Assembly (NCBI RefSeq): GCF_003711515.1 | Contig: NW_021167082.1 | Location: forward strand, 2,535,691 to 2,599,690 | Origin: Sodiomyces alkalinus F11 | Taxonomy: Eukaryota; Ascomycota; Sordariomycetes; Glomerellales; Plectosphaerellaceae | Reading direction: 5' to 3' | DNA length: 64,000 nt | Part shown: positions 61,581-64,000 of the stretch, piece by piece | Numbering within the stretch: position 1 is the stretch's first letter | Layout of the letters: each line of letters starts with the position of its first letter | Program-made: the position numbers and the translations under genes | Notes under the pieces: model-generated | Databases searched by the model: none | Told to the model about the DNA's origin: nothing | The model's input: the letters and a program-made list of their open reading frames with translations, nothing else

Positions 61581-62440
61581 TTAGGGTTAAGTGGTTAATA
61601 GCTTTTAGGTTAGCGTTAAGTCTTTCGGGTATAAGGCGCGAACGGGGTATAATTTTAGAAAACTTTAGTATGATTAGGCTAATAAACCGCTTATCTTCTA
61701 GCTCCTAGTCTTCCTCCTTAATTTCTGCGAGGATATTCTTTTTCTAGTAGGGGTCTTTATCAGGGATACTTCTATTAGACGGAACGTCGTTAAGCGGGTA
61801 AACCTTAAGAACCTTAGGCTTCTATATAGTAAAGATGACTTCGGGATTAAGCGGATAGTACGCTTCTTTAAGGAGATCCTAGGACTTCCTCTTCTTAGGC
61901 TATTATATCCTTTTTATTATAACCGCGGCTATACTAGTAATACTATCCTCCGTTATCTTTAAAGCCTCGAGCGCTTTTATTTAGGAATTATCCTATATTA
62001 TGCGGTCCTTCTAAAAATATAAGACTAAGTAGCTATTAAGGTAATTAGGCTATTAATAGTATAGAAAAGTCAAAATTATAAGGAATCAGTATAAATCAGT
62101 TATTATTATATAATCGTAGTTATTATATAAGGGACCTCCGCAATATATCTCTTATATCCTCGACCCTAATTTCGTAGTATCGCCCTTTAGACTAAGTAAA
62201 TTCTTTATATTAAGGGCTTTACCTCCTCCGTAAATAGAAAGGCTACTAAAGCGGTAGCGTTTTTATTATCTAAATAAAAGAAAATATTATTATCGCTCTT
62301 CTTCTTCTTCTCCTTATCCTCCTCCTCCTTTATCGCCCTTAGGTCGGGCGAACCGCTAGTCCTATTATTACTTAATATTAAGGTAACGGCCCCGGACAAA
62401 CTACAAAGGATACCGTCCTCCCTTTATTACTCGATACTTA
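61581..62440 (-). pseudogene. Gypsy-C region upstream of RT (linker/protease part)
   Basis: YYPLNPEVIFTI.KPKVLKVY (about 61800-61870), PLNDVPSNRSIPDKDPY (about 61755-61805), RSRLIPERLNANLKAINHL (about 61590-61650) and ENEILINAPLNREVAIL (about 61540-61590) form one frame leading into RT. Farther upstream an acidic Lys/Glu run (IKEEEDKEKKKKSDNN, about 62280-62340) lies in an open stretch at 62205-62399. I cannot name a protease active site, so the protease call is by position only. Confidence 0.6.
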
Positions 62441-62469
62441 GATTCATTAAATCCTCCTTTTCTCGACGC

Positions 62470-63480
62470 TTCTCTTCCTCCTTCAACTTAGCCTAGCTTT
62501 ATTTATAAGGTCGGTCGTTAACTTATTCCTTACTAGCAATAAGGATAATAAGACGGGTATCTCTAAGGGGAAAGATTATATTAACCTATCTATCCTTACA
62601 GGTAAAGTCTTCCTACGCTAGCCTTAAACGGTATCTCCACTCCTTTATAGGTGACTTAGTAACTATTTTCCGTAGCGTAACGTTATACTAGAGTAATTAG
62701 CGAGCGGATCTAGTTCTAGAGAGGTAACACCGAATTAAGAAAGTGGACTTTCCTATAGCTAGAGTTCTCTTTAGCCTTATTAATTAAGAGGCTATCCTAT
62801 AGGCACTCGAATAGCTTAAGATTAAGTTTATTACTATAGAAAAGGTACGTTAAAAGAAGCTATCGCGACTGTAGCTACCGGGGCCTTATAGTCCTTACGC
62901 TATAATAACCTTCCTCGGCCTACCTTACTTATACGTGCTATTTAACTACTACCACAACTCCGAACCGCTTAGTATAGCGTTAATTAATCGGTATTAGCGA
63001 TCGAATTATCAGGATATAACTACTCTTACGCTTCCGCCTCCTGCCGTTAGTCCCCTTAAACCTATAGTAGTACAGGGAAAAGGCCGTCTAAAAGGCGCCG
63101 TTATAATATCTAGCACGGGAAAGAAGAAGGGCGAAGGGAAGAATAGTACTAAACGGCTTCCCTTAAGCTTTGAAATCCCGGCTATAGAGGAGCGATACGA
63201 TACCCTCCTACTTATAATAGCCCCCTACCCTAACCCTATATAAGCCTAGTATATAGGCACCTCGGTAATTTGCCCCGGTTTTCGAGGCCTTAGCAGAGGT
63301 TAACGAGGAACTCGAGCCTGACTCTAAGGAATATAATTTAGAGCTTATTTCTGCTAAGTTTAAGGGTAAATTAGATACGTTAGTAAGACACGCTAAGGAA
63401 GAGACGCTTAGTCGACAGGAAGAAGAGAAGGAGATAGAGGAAATTAAGGCCGTGATAGCTATTCTTAAATCCTAGGGTTA
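62470..63480 (+). pseudogene. MULE transposase, C-terminal part
   Basis: Plus frame: VKSSYASLKRYLHSFIGDLV (about 62602-62660) corresponds to the E-x-x-H-A-x-LK-x-x-L block of Mutator-like transposases. FLGLPYLYVLF (about 62912) corresponds to the SWIM finger CxH part with Cys to Tyr changes. PPPAVSPLKPIVVQGKGRLKGA (about 63030-63095) and STKRLPLSFEIP (about 63140-63180) form the basic GRPKGA / ST.R.PS.FE tail. A charged helix (KEETLSRQEEEKEIEE, about 63400) ends it near 63475. The DDE catalytic part is absent; it is probably cut by the junction with Gypsy-C. Confidence 0.72.
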
Positions 63481-63604
63481 TCGTGATAGTTCGTGATAGT
63501 TATTATAGTACTTTAGTTTACCCTTTAATTAACTCTCTACTACTATATCTATGTGTTTAGGTATCTAAAGTGTATATATAAAATGGTTTAGTACTTAGAT
63601 TATT
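63481..63604. other. Spacer between MULE and LTR
   Basis: AT-rich; contains gttcgtgatagtt / tcgtgatagttcgtgatag short direct repeats at 63478-63500. No terminal inverted repeat recognised. Confidence 0.4.
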
Positions 63605-63914
63605 AATTATACTAGGCAGGCCCCACTATATTACGGGCAAAATACTTATCTATACAGGCGCCCTAGTAGGGCCCTATTATCGCATTGGCACGAGCCTCGG
63701 GGGTGGGCATAGGCATCGGGGGTGGAAATCATAAGGGTGGACCCATGGTAAAATACTGGATAGGATCCAAATAAAGCAGTATTTCCGGAGGAGTACTGCC
63801 CCTTATACAAATAGGGCAAACGGTCTCGTACACGTTATAACTTTATATAATAAACACACGCAAAGATTTCCCCCAAGTCAGAAGAGTCAGAAGAGTGCAT
63901 TTTAACGTGCGACA
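63605..63914 (+). repeat. LTR related to that of Copia-1
   Basis: Collinear similarity to 6322-6595: ctaggcagg near the start, ggataggatccaaataaagcag (compare ggataggatctgaataatat), a 'cacgcaaagatttcc' block and the end acgtgcgaca. It is less RIP-altered than Copia-1. Whether it is a solo LTR or the 5' LTR of an element leaving the window cannot be decided; the following bases (cctattataaccgcg) do not match the Copia-1 primer site. Confidence 0.65.
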
Positions 63915-64000
63915 CCTATTATAACCGCGTAGATCGGTTATTAGGGACAATCTATCCAATTAGGTCGGCTGTATAATTTCTGACTAATCAGGTCAGTCGG
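63915..64000. other. Sequence right of the LTR
   Basis: 86 bases to the window edge; nothing recognised beyond the imperfect palindrome ctgactaatcaggtcag at 63980-63996. Confidence 0.4.

Larger units (their letters stand above)
47032..62440 (-). mobile_element. Gypsy-C: minus-strand Gypsy element split by nested LINEs
   Basis: Pol of a fungal Gypsy element: protease/linker and RT at 62440-60542, RNase H at 49419-49050, integrase at 48830-47560 and a C-terminal coiled coil. The reading resumes across the LINE-c insertion at the same point (PIL-III-EYS-like block), which shows that the halves belong together. LTRs are not seen; the downstream one may lie in 47032-47280 or beyond the Copia-2 insertion. 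The upstream boundary near 62440 abuts the MULE. Confidence 0.82.

Noticed and set aside
62205..62399. 64-codon minus-strand frame as a separate gene
   Set aside because: It is part of a longer RIP-broken frame leading to Gypsy-C pol.

Overview
This window looks like a repeat-only, heterochromatin-like block from a filamentous ascomycete fungus (Pezizomycotina inferred; no species called). I found no intact host gene, rRNA gene, intact tRNA gene or CRISPR array. Almost everything is retrotransposon sequence inactivated by repeat-induced point mutation (RIP). The dinucleotides CpA and TpG are nearly absent over long stretches while CpG is kept. The transposon reading frames are closed almost only by TAA and TAG, which sit where Gln and Trp codons are expected, and zinc-finger Cys codons have become Tyr codons.

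Layout, left to right. 1-225: piece of a Copia-type gag. 226-6595: complete Copia element (Copia-1, plus strand) with two 274-bp LTRs and the target duplication agatc. 6601-10469: 3.9 kb of RIP-altered sequence that I cannot assign. 10475-47026: one Copia element (Copia-2, minus strand; LTRs of about 380 bp, target duplication cttct) blown up to 36.5 kb by later insertions. These are Gypsy-A (plus, 11788-21809), a head-to-head pair of Tad/I-like LINEs (22901-about 32276, flanked by ATT microsatellite and a 10-N assembly gap), Gypsy-B (minus, 33822-43142) and the 3' half of another Copia (Copia-3, plus, 43143-44860).

47032-about 62440: a third Gypsy (Gypsy-C, minus) with its own nest. LINE-c (plus) sits in its pol gene, LINE-d (minus) sits in the reverse transcriptase of LINE-c, and a truncated LINE-e (minus) sits in the 5' region of LINE-d. 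About 62470-63480: C-terminal part of a Mutator-like (MULE) transposase. 63605-63914: LTR related to that of Copia-1.

The nest can be read as a time series, because several target duplications are still visible and some differ by a single C-to-T change. The observations I rate highest are: (i) long extra frames between the chromodomain and the 3' LTR in both Gypsy-A and Gypsy-B, which I cannot match to a family; (ii) a host element (Copia-2) that is visibly less mutated than the elements inserted into it; (iii) a 194-bp LTR that kept normal base composition inside the RIP block; (iv) Gypsy-B joining two different Copia elements without a target duplication, which suggests a deletion by recombination. 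Domain calls are by eye from conserved motifs; boundaries marked 'about' are good to roughly 20-100 bases.
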